Shown here: one piece after another, positions 10,428 through 22,344 of the stretch
Layout of the letters: every line of letters starts with the position of its first letter
How positions within the stretch are numbered: position 1 is the stretch's first letter
Source: Nemertoderma westbladi
Lineage: Eukaryota > Xenacoelomorpha > Nemertodermatida > Nemertodermatidae
DNA: 64,000 bases
Reading direction: 5' to 3'
Assembly (NCBI GenBank): GCA_032718475.1
Contig: JAUCBJ010007522.1
Location: 62,001 to 126,000, forward strand
Notes under the pieces: generated by a model
The model's database searches: none
What the model was told of the DNA's origin: nothing
Seen by the model: the letters and a program-made list of their open reading frames with translations, nothing else
Translations under genes and position numbers: made by a program

Positions 10428-11152
10428 ATGAGTGACACACCCCATTCGACTTGATACCCACCTACCGACTATGACTCGTGCGACCCGGACAGATCGACAG
10501 TAGACGAACCGAGAAGGAGAACCCGAGATTCTACCGATGTCTCACCACGTGCGTCGCCGGTACCCCGAACAGAAATACCGGAAGCCGCAATGTGTGGCGA
10601 CGGCAGAATCGAAGATTTCCTTACCGTCCCGCAGGCTAGATCGCGGGAACCGGACATGGTAAGTTCGACTGGGAGCCAGGAGAACATTATTAGGAGTATA
10701 GGAGGACACATGGCCCAGATTACTCGAAACTTCGGAGAAGGTTTTTGCGTTTTACGCAAGTTAATCGCCCCGATGTCGAGATACGAGTTCTACACCTTAC
10801 AGGTAAGGATAGAAAGTAGGGTACATGCCTCCGTAGATAAACTGAAAGGTTTACACGAACTTGCAGAGTTGCGTGGCGACAACTTTACTCAGGTAAAGAT
10901 AATAGATAAGTTGGTAAGTGCGAGAGAAAGCCTTATCCAGTTTAAGTCAGTTATAAGACTGGCTCAACAGGAGCAGCTCGACCAACTACTAGGTGAGTCA
11001 GTTTCGGACGTGTTGTTACAACCCGAAGAGGAAGAAGAACTATACTGCCTGGACGGGAGGTTAGAGACGCTCACCAATTTTCTTCGTAGATGCGGCATAC
11101 CGATCGAAGAACCGGAAGTTGTACCGAGAGGGACGACGGAAGTTCTATCTAC

Positions 11153-11172
11153 GGAAGGCTCGCGAGCCTACC
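11153..11172 (+). repeat. 20-bp palindromic repeat, copy 1
   Basis: GGAAGGCTCGCGAGCCTACC, one base from the common form. Here the gag frame reads it as Glu-Gly-Ser-Arg-Ala-Tyr. Confidence 0.8.
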
Positions 11173-12253
11173 AAATTCCACCAATGGATAGATCGTTCGT
11201 TAGTGTATGGAGCGACGTTGGCAACGTTAGTAGGACAGCATCTGTAATTACTCGACAACAGCAGGAGGCCGCACGCCGACAACAAGTCGCTGAGGAAGAA
11301 ACGCAACGACAATTGGCGCAGATTGCGATGGAAGGAGAAAGACAGCGTAGAGACGATGTAGCGAACTTTGCGAAACTCCAGGCTCAAGCCGAATTTGAAG
11401 CTTCAGAAATGCGGAGAATGGAGGAGGACTTAGCGCGAGAAGCAGCGGCAGCAGCTGGCGAGTTAGCACGACAGGCGGCAGCTGACGTGTTAGCACGACA
11501 GGCAGCAGCTGACGAGTTACCACGATAGGCGGCAGCTGACGTGTTAGCACAACAGGCAGCAGCCGACGAGTTAGCACGGAAGAAAGCAGCATCCGACGCT
11601 CGTGCCAAGTTGGAGGCGCGACAAATAAACGCTCGTTTAGCTATACAGGAAGCGGAGTTAGCAGCACAACAACAGGAAGCAGATTGAGAGATGCAGCTCC
11701 AGTTCGAACAAAATCGCAGATCGCGCAAGGCGGCAAACGCGCAAGAGGACCTCGAACTCGACGCGAGAGATAGATCTATAAGGTCTCGAGCTGGACACGA
11801 CTTGTCTGCCCTGGATTGCATGGAGATCGATCCCGCGGAATTCAGAAGCGAATCGAGGAAGGAAGTTTGGGAGCGATAGATCGAGGAGAGGAGTTCGTCG
11901 AGGATTACTGTCAACGTTTTCCCCAAGTTATTCCTATGCTCAAACCCACGACTCCAGTAAAACCGGTTATGGTTGCAAAACCGAAGGAAATATCACCCGT
12001 GCAAGGTAATAGGTTTGTTATGTCGGACCCGAGCGACTTCATCGCCGATTCTCCCAGGTAAGATAAGTAGTCCACCTACTATAAGCCGTAGTTTACTGTA
12101 GAGAGAGACGAACCTGCGTTTATGACGGTAAAACAGGTGAGTAAACCATTACAAGTTAAACCTGTGACGTGCTGCGCGAACCCAGTCATTTAAAAACCTA
12201 CAGTAGACCTTAACTCTGATGTTTTTACTAGACTCCTTACGCAATGTTTATCG

Positions 12254-12395
12254 AGACCTACGACTTCGTGGAAGGCTTGCGAGCCTACCGAACAACGGAG
12301 GAGGACGGATGTGTGTAGTACCCACAGGATCGAACCGAGTTCAACGAGACCTACGACTAGGTGGAAGGCTTGCGAGCCTGCCGAACAACGGAGAG
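12254..12395 (+). repeat. 93-bp offset duplication carrying palindrome copies 2 and 3
   Basis: GAGACCTACGACT(T/A) followed by GGAAGGCTTGCGAGCC(T/G)ACC-type palindromes (12270-12289 and 12363-12382) and GAACAACGGAG occurs twice. In the gag-like frame running to 12733 the second copy is read Trp-Lys-Ala-Cys-Glu-Pro. Confidence 0.8.
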
Positions 12396-14043
12396 CCGTA
12401 GATCCCAGACCACAACAAACTCGACCAAGAGTAATACACCGGACGCGAACCCGCCAACCACCTTATCCGGACGATAGCGACTCATCTAGCGACTCGGAGT
12501 CGACGGAACGGGAAATATTCCGTACTGGAGCAGCGGCTGATTACAAACGGGAGGAGAGATCAACGAACCCATACATCTACAATCCACCACAAGAAACACC
12601 CCAACAGAAATCTACGTTGCAACCATTGGAAGCGATCAGCACCAACCGACTCGCCGAAATAATACGACCTGTAACGGACCGACTAGCTCAGATAGAAGAG
12701 CGACTCGAAGCGCAACCGTCGGATCGATCATGAACCAGCGTGGAGTTAGAACAACCTAGACAACATCGACCACCAAGGCTAGAACAGGAGACTAGACAGA
12801 CTTTGAACCATCGAGAAGAAGATCCCATTAATATTTCCTACCGACGGACAAAGCGCGGAAGGGAACGACTGGACAACGCAACCGAACAGGGATGCGGACA
12901 GCTAGATTTGGTTAATGAGATTGCGAAATTCGCGGCTAGACACGGATTACCGGCACAACAACCGCCGAAGTTCTCTGGCAACACGAAACACTGGCGTACA
13001 CTGGTAGACTACGTAGAGTCCCAGATCGCTAAGTGTGCTTTCACCTCGACGGAGAAGTTTAATTACTTGCTCCTAGTCCTGTCTGGTGAGCCGAAACAAT
13101 TAGCAGAAACCTTTATTGGTGTTCCAGGTGCTTTCGAGTTGGCGTACGACTGTTTGTATTCGATTTACGGCGGTAATGTCGCCATGGCAAAATCCATTAT
13201 CGAAGACCTCTGCAGAGGAGGCAGCATTTCGAAACCGATCGACCTTCTACGACTCGCGGACGGAATCAAGAACGCTATAGGGACTTTACGGTCCATTGGA
13301 CAACTCGAGTACGCTAATGCACCAACGGTTCTCATCAGGATAATCAGTCGACTTCATCATCGACTACGACGAGAATGGCGACGCATCGAGTACCAGCGTG
13401 AAGAAGCCGGCGGGCTATTAAAACTCACCGACATCTACCAACTGATTTCACGGGAGGCCGTGATCGAGACTCGATCAATTACACTGATCACCATATCGCG
13501 GCAGAAGGGATAGCTATTTCTGCGCCGACTCGGACAAAACCATTTCCGACGAACGCGAAAGCCGTTACCTACACCACCCCTACTGAGTCTTCTAAAATTC
13601 TGACGCCTATCGGCACCACGCAGCCACGACAACAGTTGCTGGCGGACTTTGTGGGATGCTCATACTGCGAGCGGAACAGCAGAAACCAAAGCGGACATAA
13701 ACTACGTGGATATCGCGCTTATAAGGAGTTAGGAATCGAAGAGAGAAGACTTCAAATTCGATCTTTGGATTCTTGCTGGAGATGTACGAAGCCAGGACAC
13801 GTCCGGAAGGATTGCCCGAGCGACGATACATGTCCTCTGTGTGGACGTAACCATGACGCGTTACTTCACACTACCAGTCATACTCCGACCAGACGCTTTC
13901 GACGAGAGCATCCAGATAAAGCGGCTAGATGCGACGCGCTTTATAAGGAGCGTGCGCCGCGCGAGATCCGTACGTTTTATACGGACTGTATGGATCAATC
14001 ATGATCATCGGACGAGGACGAGGAGGAAGACGACACTTTCTAC

Positions 14044-14873
14044 GTGCATGCAGGTGAGGAACAGCCATCGGTAACACTCCTCACACAGAACCAATTGAAA
14101 GGGTTTAGCGTGATTCCTATAAAGATTACCGGAACCCGAGGGTGCAAGCGTATATACGCTATCTTAGACTCTGCGTCATCGCATAGTTATGTCGATGAAC
14201 AAGTAGCCGATGTGGTTACGGACATGAGTCAAGGTAAGACAGCCCAGTATACTGTAAGCAGCATGCATGGTAAGAGAGCGATCCCTGTGACGAGAGTAAA
14301 ACTAACCTTAGACACTCTTCTTTCCAAAGCGGAACACAGCAAGGAGGAGCGCTCATTACTTCCGGTAAGAAATTTGACCTTTGCAGCTACAAAGGACTTT
14401 AGTAACTTGCTCGGCCCTGTGCCAGAGCAATCACCGGAAGATCGTAAGTATTTCTGACACCTTGGAATACTGGAATGTCCTGTTAACTATCGCTCAATCG
14501 CGATGTTGATTGGGACAGACCAGTTTAACTTACATCAGGTATGGGAGACACGCCCATCTGTTATTATAGCGGGCAACCCCTACGCATGTAGAACTCTCAT
14601 AGGTTGGTATGCTAGTGCACCAATACGTTCACTAGAGGTAAGTGACCAGGAGGACGACGTTTTGAGTACATGTAGTTTACTGACTAACACGATAGATAAT
14701 TCTCCTTCACACTCCTGTGGTCCAATTGTACAGACTGCACTACGACAGACTTGCGTCGCTAACGCAGACGCCACCGATACTGACGTAACTGATCTGGACA
14801 CGACCACACGGACCTCTGACTTACAACTACTTGCAGTAAACCAGGTTGTATTGACTACTGAAGACCAAAGGGA
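14044..14873 (+). pseudogene. BEL-C pol, protease and linker part
   Basis: Begins with a retroviral-type aspartic protease domain. The catalytic triplet appears as LDSASSHSYVD near 14165, where the usual DSG/DTG has Ala in place of Gly. A stop at 14455 interrupts the frame; the following segment (LIGTDQFNLHQVW, GNPYACRTLIGWY) is the BEL/Pao-specific stretch between protease and RT. The domain matures gag-pol in the family. The retroposon at 14874 breaks the frame; its target duplication keeps the same codons on both sides. Confidence 0.75.
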
Positions 14874-15115
14874 CTCTCGCAGGACATTGGACCCCGGGAC
14901 GGCTTAGATGTTAGAGGTCTGGCGGGTTTGTTGGGTACTGGCAGTGGCAGAGTGGCAGACTGGTGATGGGTACTGAACCAATTTGTATTGTTTGTATTGT
15001 TGCTAGGTAACAGTTTGAATCAGCTGATGGTGGGTTATATTTGTACTTGTTTTGGTGCATTTTTATATTCGAATTATTGTTTGTTAATATTATAATATAT
15101 GGAGGCTTTTGAGTA
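14874..15115 (+). mobile_element. poly(A)-tailed retroposon with 16-bp target duplication
   Basis: A 242-bp insertion in BEL-C pol ending in an A tract (AAAAAAAA). It is flanked by ACTGAAGACCAAAGGG at 14858-14873 and 15116-15131. An A tail plus a long exact target duplication is the signature of LINE-driven target-primed reverse transcription. The body lacks A/B boxes, so it is either a processed RNA fragment or a SINE of a class I do not recognise. The start is taken from the end of the left duplication. Confidence 0.75.
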
Positions 15116-15174
15116 AAAAAAAAACTGAAGACCAAAGGGTTGTTGCTGTGGATGATTCGATGAACGAGGGTTTT

Positions 15175-15350
15175 GGAAGGCTTGCGAGCCTACCGAAAAA
15201 TCCGAAGGTCATTGACCCCACCCACCAGGTTTCGACACCGGTCGTTGATCTAGGAAGGCTTGCGAGCCTACCGACAGATCAAAAGGTTGTCAAACCGCCG
15301 CACGATGATTCGACGCCGACTAGTGACACCGGAAGGCTTGCGAGCCTACC
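15175..15350 (+). repeat. three more palindrome copies in BEL-C pol
   Basis: GGAAGGCTTGCGAGCCTACC at 15175-15194, 15253-15272 and 15331-15350, spaced 78 bases, each read in frame as Gly-Arg-Leu-Ala-Ser-Leu-Pro. The arms AGGCT/AGCCT can form a hairpin with a TGCG loop. Confidence 0.9.
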
Positions 15351-17329
15351 AGACACATTGACACTAGCCACCGCAGCGGACGAAGACGTGGACGAGGACC
15401 ATGGCGCAGTGCAAGCAGTGCTTGACCGACTGCTGACTGAATGGACCATTCAATGGTTGGAACAGGACTCAGCAGAACCCGGTAGTTATGAGACCGCTAT
15501 GTCAGAACAGGAAAAACGGTCATTAAATATTATGAGAGATACCATTCGCCAGACCGCGAATGGCCACTACGAGGTTGGCATGTTGTGGCGCAATGGACAA
15601 CCTAAGCTCGTTAACAATTACCCGCTTGCTTTGAGGCGACTCAAATCAATAAGGCAGCGATTGTTGCGAGATGAGACGGCCCATATGCAATACAATGCGC
15701 AACTTCAGACGTATCTCCAAAAGGGATACGCCATTAGGATGTTAAATCCCGAGGTGACTACAGATCAAACATATTACCTGCCACATCATTTTGTTTGACA
15801 CCTGGACAAACCTGGCAAGGTGCGTGTAGTCAACGACTGCGCCGCACTTTACCAAGGAATGTCTATGAACAGCGAACTGATGGACGGGCCGAATATGAAT
15901 AATTACCTCATGGGAGTCCTAATGCATTTTAGACAAAGCAAAGTGGCTTTCACCTGTGACGTAGAGGCCATGTTTCACCAGGTTAAGGCTTTGGAGTGGG
16001 ACAGGGACAGCTTGAGGTTTCTTTGGTATCCGGACGGAAACTTAGAACTTCCACCAGAAACATACCAAATGCAGGTAAGAGTTTTCGGAGCCAGGGACAG
16101 CCCCAACTGCACCATGTACTCCTTAAAGCAGACCGCATTGGACAGACGAGACCAATTTGACCCAGAAGTAGTTCGGACAGTGGAACGAGATTTCTACATG
16201 GATGACGGCCTCAAGAGTTGTGACACTTTGGAGCGCGCTACGACTGTAGCACACCAACTCCAGGATTGTCTCGCTGAGGGCGGATTCCACCTTACGAAGT
16301 TCGCTTCCAATGAACCCGAACTGGTGAACTCATTTGACCCGACGGATCGCAGTGGAGGTGACTTGGACTTAGACCTAGAACCTCTACCGACGACCAAAGT
16401 ATTAGGACTTAGTTGGGACCCTAACACCGACAATTTTAGGGTACGTGTAAGGTCCAACGACCAGACTAGACCTCTCACTAAGAGGACTTGCTTATCGACC
16501 ATGAGTCGATTGTACCACCCATTGTGTTTCATTAGTCCAGTGATCCTACATGCTAGGATCATACTCCGCAGCATTTGGCAAGCCGGACTGGAATGGGACG
16601 ATCCCATCCCAGAAAAGTTAGCTGAGCAATGGAGGGACTGGGAAGCCCAACTGACGTTCCTACAAGACTAAACTATACCAAGGGTATACTTTCCTTTGCA
16701 GACCACCTTTCCTGCCGATTTAGAGCTTCACAGCTTTAGTGACGCTAGCAAGGATGGATTGGGGGTTACTTTATACCTTAGACGACAAGTGACATTGGAC
16801 AGCTACGAAGTGTCTCTCGTTACTTCAAGGGCTAGAACAATGCCATTGAAGTATATGACTGTACCTCGTGGAGAGCTGCAAGCCGGGACGATATCCACCG
16901 ATATTGTCAGTCTAGTTCAACGCGAGCTGGAGGCTAACTTGAAGGTCACATATAGGACGGATGCGACGTTGGTACTTTGGTACATAAACAACGAAGCGTT
17001 TGAGTTCAAGACTTTCGTAGCCAACAGACAGGCTGAAATATTAGACCGGTCGCTCAAACAAGATTGGCGTCACTGTCCAGGGAAGCTGAACCCAGGTGAC
17101 ATCGCGTCACGGGGGATGAAACCGCTTGACTTTTGTAAACCAGACAATAAATCCTTTTGGTTTAGAGGACCCAATTTCCTACAGCGACCATCAGACGAAT
17201 GGCCACCGTTATTCGATGCGACAACCAATACCATACCAGAGGGTGCCGAGATAAAAATCGACAAGGTTGTCAAATCTAAAGCGAAAGCCAACGCCAAGGT
17301 CAAGAGGAAACAAGGACGGACGAAATCTG

Positions 17330-17740
17330 ATGACCTGGACACTAGACCTGACATTACGCCAGACATCTCACCAGAATCTCGACCAGACACTTGTACAAAT
17401 CTTTCACCGTATGTTCCGCGGGAGATTTCACCAGACGTTTCGCCAGATTGTTCTCCAGATTACTCGCCAGATTATTCACCAGATTGTTCTCCGGATTGTT
17501 CACCAGATTGTTTTATGGAACTCTCGACAGATTGTCTACCGGACGTCTCACCAGACTTTCCACCAGACATCTCGACAGACTGTCCACCAGACTTTAGACC
17601 AGACTTTCTGACAGAAACTACGCTTGACTCTCTTTGGGACCGACGACAGGACATTTCGCCGGATTTTCCGCGCTATGTCTCACCAGACGTCTCACCAGAC
17701 TGTTCACCGGACGTTTCACCAGACTGTCTACTAGACACTC
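17330..17740 (+). repeat. in-frame Ser-Pro-Asp repeat between RNase H and integrase
   Basis: Degenerate tandem 12-base and 15-base units around TCACCAGAC code (S/C/F)PD triplet-like motifs (SPDCSPDYSPD and variants) over about 130 codons. Low-complexity expansion in a linker that is normally unconserved. Confidence 0.8.
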
Positions 17741-18013
17741 CAGTAGAAGACCCATTGGAGCGGACTTTTAGAGACTTACCAAATTTGACTTCTTTGGACG
17801 ACAGAGGTGTGGCCACAGCTATCACACTCCGCTCAAAGAAAGTACTTGACTTACCACCTACAGGTAAACGTGTAACTAAGGTTAGGAAGCTTACAGGCTC
17901 ACAGGAACACACTAACACTGTAGAGTTGAAACCGTTACTGCCAGTCGACTCACTAGAAGCGGAAAGTTAAGACCGTAAAGATTGACATACTTGGGGACTC
18001 AGACAAACCTACC

Positions 18014-18033
18014 GGAAGGCCCGTGGGCCTACC
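18014..18033 (+). repeat. palindrome copy 7, diverged
   Basis: GGAAGGCCCGTGGGCCTACC: two arm positions changed together (CT to CC, AG to GG), so the stem is kept. Confidence 0.75.
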
Positions 18034-19562
18034 AAGTCCAGACAAGTATCCACACTATAACTATACCTTACCTGATGACGTCACTAACACTTACGTTGAC
18101 CGGATAGTAAACCTAACTAGATCATGGACTGACGCGTGCCGCAAGTTAGCATGGCTCAAACGTTTGAGACAATATGCCAGAGGCAAACGCGACTTTCCTA
18201 GAAGACTTACCTTAAAGGAAGTTGGTCATTGTGAAGTTGATATCATTCGCCATTATCAATTGCGATATTTCGCACGAGAATTCACAGCGATCAACCAAGG
18301 TAAACAGATCAAGTCTTCACCAATTTTGAGTTGGAGTCCGATTATTTATCGGGGCTTACTTTGTCACAAGTCCAGACTCCAAAACATCGACTTTGCACTT
18401 GACTTTAGGTATCCTATCACCATACCGCAACACCACGAGTTACAGCGCGCTATGATACTGGACGCACATGTACAACTCAAACACGTGGGTAGACATCACT
18501 GCCTATCACATTTACGATCGAGGTTTGTACTGATTAGGCCTAGCAAGGCACTGAGTTCGGTAACACGGAACTGTATGATTTGTAAGAAGGTGCACGCGCA
18601 GATAGGACACCAAGAAATGAGTGAACTACCACTTGCAAGATTACAGGCATTTAGACCCCCTTTCACTGAGACGGGGATAGACTGTTTTGGACCCATAATC
18701 GCGAAACGCGGAAGGGTACAAGTAAAACGTTGGGGATTAATTTTCACTTGCATGGCCAGCAGAGCTGTCCATATAGAGCGTGTGACAGATTTAACCACCA
18801 ATGCCTTTATCCTAGCCTTACGGCAATTTATCACTAGACGTGGATTGGTCAAATCCATTTATTGCGACCAAGGGACAAACTTTGTGGGTGCACGGAACGA
18901 AATAACCAGAGCTTTAAGGAAGTTGGACCAAAACCAGATTTCCGAGGAACTACGTCCTCACCGTATTGTTTTGAACTTTAACACTTCAGACAGTCTGTGG
19001 AGAGGCGGCATTTGGGAAAGGCTGATTAGGCTCAATTAAGACAGCTATGGCTAAAGTAATACCGACGCAACACATCTTGACAGACGACCAACTGACGACG
19101 TTACTAATAGAAATCGAAGCGATTTTGAACACTCGACCGATCGCTTTGATCCCAGACAATAACGACGCACAGTTTGCCTTGACACCAGCGCACCTGCTTA
19201 TGCAGGCGCCGACGACATTGTTGCCCATTTCGGTACCCGTTAATAGCGACAGATACGGCAACAAAGCTTGGAAAATCACTCAACTGCTTGCAAATAAATT
19301 CTGGGAAATATGGCAGAAGTATTATTTGCCCTCTATTTCAACCAGAACCTCTTGGTATCTTAATACCCAATGTTTGAGACGCGGAGACCACGTTTTATTG
19401 GCTGAAGCCAATCTGAAAAGACGGTTTTGGCTGACCGGAGTCATTTTGACCACGCACCCTACATCTGGTGTAGTAAGGACAGTTACTGTATGGACTATCG
19501 ACGGACGTACCGTAGACAGGCCTGTACAACGTCTCGTACTCCTTGAGGAGACTAGAAACGAG

Positions 19563-19567
19563 ACAGG
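19563..19567. other. BEL-B target site duplication, left
   Basis: ACAGG immediately left of the left LTR; the same five bases follow the right LTR at 31743-31747. BEL/Pao elements usually make 4-6 bp duplications. Confidence 0.85.
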
Positions 19568-20717
19568 TCTTCGCGCTTTTAGACTTTTAGCAGTTTAACC
19601 TGCCAAATTTAGGTGTCTTCTAGGTTATAAATCGACTTTAGCCTATGACTAGTATTTGATACACATAAACACTACATTAGCCGAAGCCAGCCTATGCGCG
19701 ACCATTCACCCACTGGATTTACCCGGGAGACTGGATTCGGAAGCTCTGACCTTATTGCGGTGTAGGCCTACTGTACTATTCGATTGATCGTTAATATATA
19801 ATCTCTGACAAATATTATTCACTTTCGGGAAATACTAACAGTTCCTTTAGGACGTGGCGCTCTAAATATGTAAACAGAGTTATGACTTACACTAAACACA
19901 ACGGGATGGCTATTGATTTACGTATAAGGCGCATTCTTTAGGAAATGCTTGTTATCTGTCACACTCATGCACACTAACGCACAATGCTGCACACCGATCT
20001 GCCGACCTTCACAAATTTTAGTCATATATAAAGAGAACAGCAACCGACACATGTAGGGCCTATGAAATAGCATTCATTTCACTCCAAAACCACTATAATG
20101 TAAGTCGCAATTGCTATATGTAACCGGTCTCTCTAACCTTCAGTATATCAAGAAGATTGGGGTTGTTTTATGGTGATTTATCGATATTCTCCAAATATAA
20201 CAATATTCCATCAACTGATACAATTAATAACCGACAGTAAATAGCAGTAGAATAATGCGTCATGCATATGTATGCACTGATAACAGTTATACGTTTCTAT
20301 AATCAAAGCCGTTCTAATGTTTGGCTAAAGTCTGAAACACAGAATAATTCCATGGCCGGTGTTCTAGGCTTAGGAAAAATACACACTGACTGAATTGCGT
20401 GAGTTTCTGTATGCACTGTCCAACACAGAGGGAAAACCGCTCTGATGGTCGAGCCGAACAAAGAAAGCCAAAAGCTACACGTCGACATCTCAGCTGATAG
20501 ATGTCGTCATCTGAAATACACTGTATTAAGAGTATTTTTGGTGCATTGCGGCATAAAATTGCTAGTTATGTCCGCTAAAGTACACATACAGAAGAAATGG
20601 CTTTTTATGTCCACTAAAACACCTGTACAGTAAGGAAACGGCTTTTTATGTCCACTAAAACACCTACAGAGTACTTTGCGGGGAAAATAACCAGCTAATT
20701 CCGCAAAAGCCTTTACA
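19568..20717 (-). repeat. BEL-B 3' LTR
   Basis: Left LTR, 1150 bp. On the plus strand it begins TCTTCGCGCTTTT (the right copy has TGTTCGTGCTTTT, so the terminal TG has mutated to TC) and ends CCTTTACA. The BEL-C integrase frame runs 10 codons into it by chance, to 19598. On the minus strand a purine-rich CTGGGAGCAG lies immediately before it and is a candidate polypurine tract. Confidence 0.92.
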
Positions 20718-20795
20718 CTGCTCCCAGAAAATGGGATTTAATTCTATAAAATATAAAAAATCACAGTTTCTAAAATATAAAAATACTCTAAACAG

Positions 20796-22311
20796 TTAGT
20801 CTTTCTTGCGAGGACGGCGTTTACGCAGTTTTTTGAGGCTAGCAAGAGTCCTTTTCTCTTTGGGGCGAGCCACTTTACTAGGAGGGCCATAACTCCTGGG
20901 TGAAGGATGCAATACAATTGCATCGGAAGGTTTAGGATTACGGTCGGTGTATCCGCCGGTTGAGGTACCCGGTTGATCGACCTCAGTGGAATGAGGTCGA
21001 ACAACCTGGAGAGCGCATTTTAAGACAGCAGCTCTTATTGGTCCCTGACGGGTCGTTTGCACAAAAGCTGTAGGTGGACCGTATGTAGTAAGAAATTTCC
21101 TCGGTTTGATGATTCCTTTCAACTCGCGTTCTCGGGCTCTATCGTAATCGATATGCTTCTCCTCGAGCTGATTTTCCTCCGCTTGTCATTGAAAGCATTC
21201 GTCCAACGATATCTTCTTAGAGATTCCGGATTTCCTGATTGAACTGAGATAAAGCTAATTCGTTTACCGCTTGGACTTGCTGCTGCAATTTACATTTCTC
21301 TAAACAATTATAGGTTCCTTTTCCGATATTTTGACGAATAGTGTCCAATGCGTTTCGTACAACTCTCTCCTCCGCCTCGGTGACAGGTTGTATCGGGTTA
21401 AACCGGGACGATGATACGGTTGAATGGTGATATTAGATGTCCGTGTCTCAATCCGGCTAGGTAAGATGGGCGAATATCTAGGGAGCCCACAACCGGAGTG
21501 CCACCGACTAACCGTTTGGGTAACACTAGATCTTTGAACAGTGAGTACAGTTCGGGAGGATCCGTGATACTATTAGGATCAAGAGTCTGAGGTCTAACTA
21601 GGGAATGAGGAGGTCTGACCGAGTATTCCGGAACTCTGATCATAGGTTTATTTAAGGATCGTTTGAATCGAACGAGCGTAGGTGATACATTGAACAAGTT
21701 TCGCTCGAAACTCCCGTAAATATAGCGAGTAAAACCGTGTTTAAAGCAACGTCTCCGAGGATGTTTATGTCTTTCCATTTGTTGGTTGGGTCTTGGGCAT
21801 TCATCGCAATAATACCAAAGACGCACGTCTTGTAGGGGAAACGCGGGTGATATTTATTCGGTTTTACAATGTTTCTCTCAAAAATTCCAAATATACATTG
21901 GAGTTACCGCGTCTATCCGGTTCTTTAACGTCTTTTTTTTTCAAGTCGATTTCGAATAGAATTTTCGCATTCGATTCTCAATTTATCGTTCCGACTCCGC
22001 TGGGTATGATATTTAAATAGGACCATTTCCCTTTCGGTGTCGACATCGTCCGTATCGTGTAAATCGATAGGATGGCCAGTAGTTAAGAAGTCCATATACG
22101 TACCATTACGATGCGTATAGCGAGCGATGAATTTTCTATAGTCCAATTCACGCGTAAGTTGCTCCTGGGACATCGGCGGTTCGATATAACGACCATCGTC
22201 CTCCGTAGTAGTTGGACTAGCGTCGCCGCGTATCAAGCTATCAACAAACGCTTGTAAAGGTAGAGTATATCGCTCCCTGATACCAAGATCATCTTCTATC
22301 AACTCAGTCAT
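20796..22311 (-). pseudogene. BEL-B extra ORF between pol and 3' LTR, family unknown
   Basis: One gene of about 500 codons broken by a few frameshifts and stops, starting at the ATG 22311. N-terminal acidic region (LIEDD, RERY; 22311-21925), then a Cys/His cluster (CDECPR...H...C..H, about 21805-21750) like a small zinc-binding site, a Pro-rich middle (to 21398), a Gln/Glu-rich probable coiled coil (about 21390-21150) and a basic tail (LKKLRKRRPRKKD, ending 20796). I recognise no family. There is no signal peptide or membrane segment, so it is not an obvious envelope gene. A related, more decayed ORF is at the same place in BEL-A (62219-63521), which argues for a real accessory gene. Nucleic-acid binding is an inference from composition. 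Confidence 0.65.
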
Positions 22312-22344
22312 AGCTGCAATATGAGTTTATCAATATCATAATGA

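Larger units (their letters stand above)
10428..14004 (+). pseudogene. BEL-C gag, broken by stops and frameshifts
   Basis: The likely start is the ATG at 10428; it is in frame with the 10590-11528 ORF but is stopped by TGA at 10452. The first part is charged and becomes a long Ala/Glu/Arg coiled coil (about 11250-11690) with ARQAAAD heptad-like repeats, broken by TAG at 11526 and later stops. A Pro/Ser-rich linker (12311-12733) follows, then a capsid domain at 12740-13513 (PPKFSGNTKHW, TSTEKFNYLLLVLSG; DUF1759-like). Nucleocapsid knuckles follow at about 13770-13870 (CWRCTKPGHVRKDC, then CPLCGRNHDALLH). The coiled coil plus DUF1759 plus this knuckle pair is the BEL/Pao gag pattern. At least four stops and several frame changes mark it as old. 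Confidence 0.8.
15116..19567 (+). pseudogene. BEL-C pol: RT, RNase H, integrase, broken
   Basis: RT spans about 15.5-16.7 kb with the catalytic box DFYMDD near 16190. RNase H (SFSDASKDGLG, TDATLVLWY) spans about 16.7-17.1 kb. A long Pro/Asp repeat linker follows (17330-17740). Integrase starts near 18.4 kb with the H2C2 finger (ending CMICKK), then D (GIDCFGP), D (YCDQGTNF) and E (WERLIRL). In-frame stops are TGA at 15796 (next to a CGA-like context) and TAA at 16669; a stop after the catalytic Glu and a frame change lie at about 19037-19047. The frame then runs to 19567, where BEL-B is inserted. After the insertion, the codons following ACAGG reach a TAG at 31752-31754, matching the expected C-terminal end. 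The YMDD box, the order and the finger identify BEL/Pao. Confidence 0.9.

Noticed and set aside
11248-11926. Minus-strand ORFs rich in Ala/Ser and Leu/Pro opposite gag
   Set aside because: Shadows of the Ala-rich coiled-coil repeat on the plus strand; the same applies at 27577-27928 and 48944-49252.
15175-15350. GRLASLP as a conserved protein motif
   Set aside because: The same nucleotides are read in other frames and in non-coding DNA elsewhere, so conservation is not at the protein level.
20445-20633. Duplicate 61-62 codon ORFs in both BEL-B LTRs (also 31473-31658)
   Set aside because: Identical because the LTRs are; they have no protein features and lie antisense to the element.
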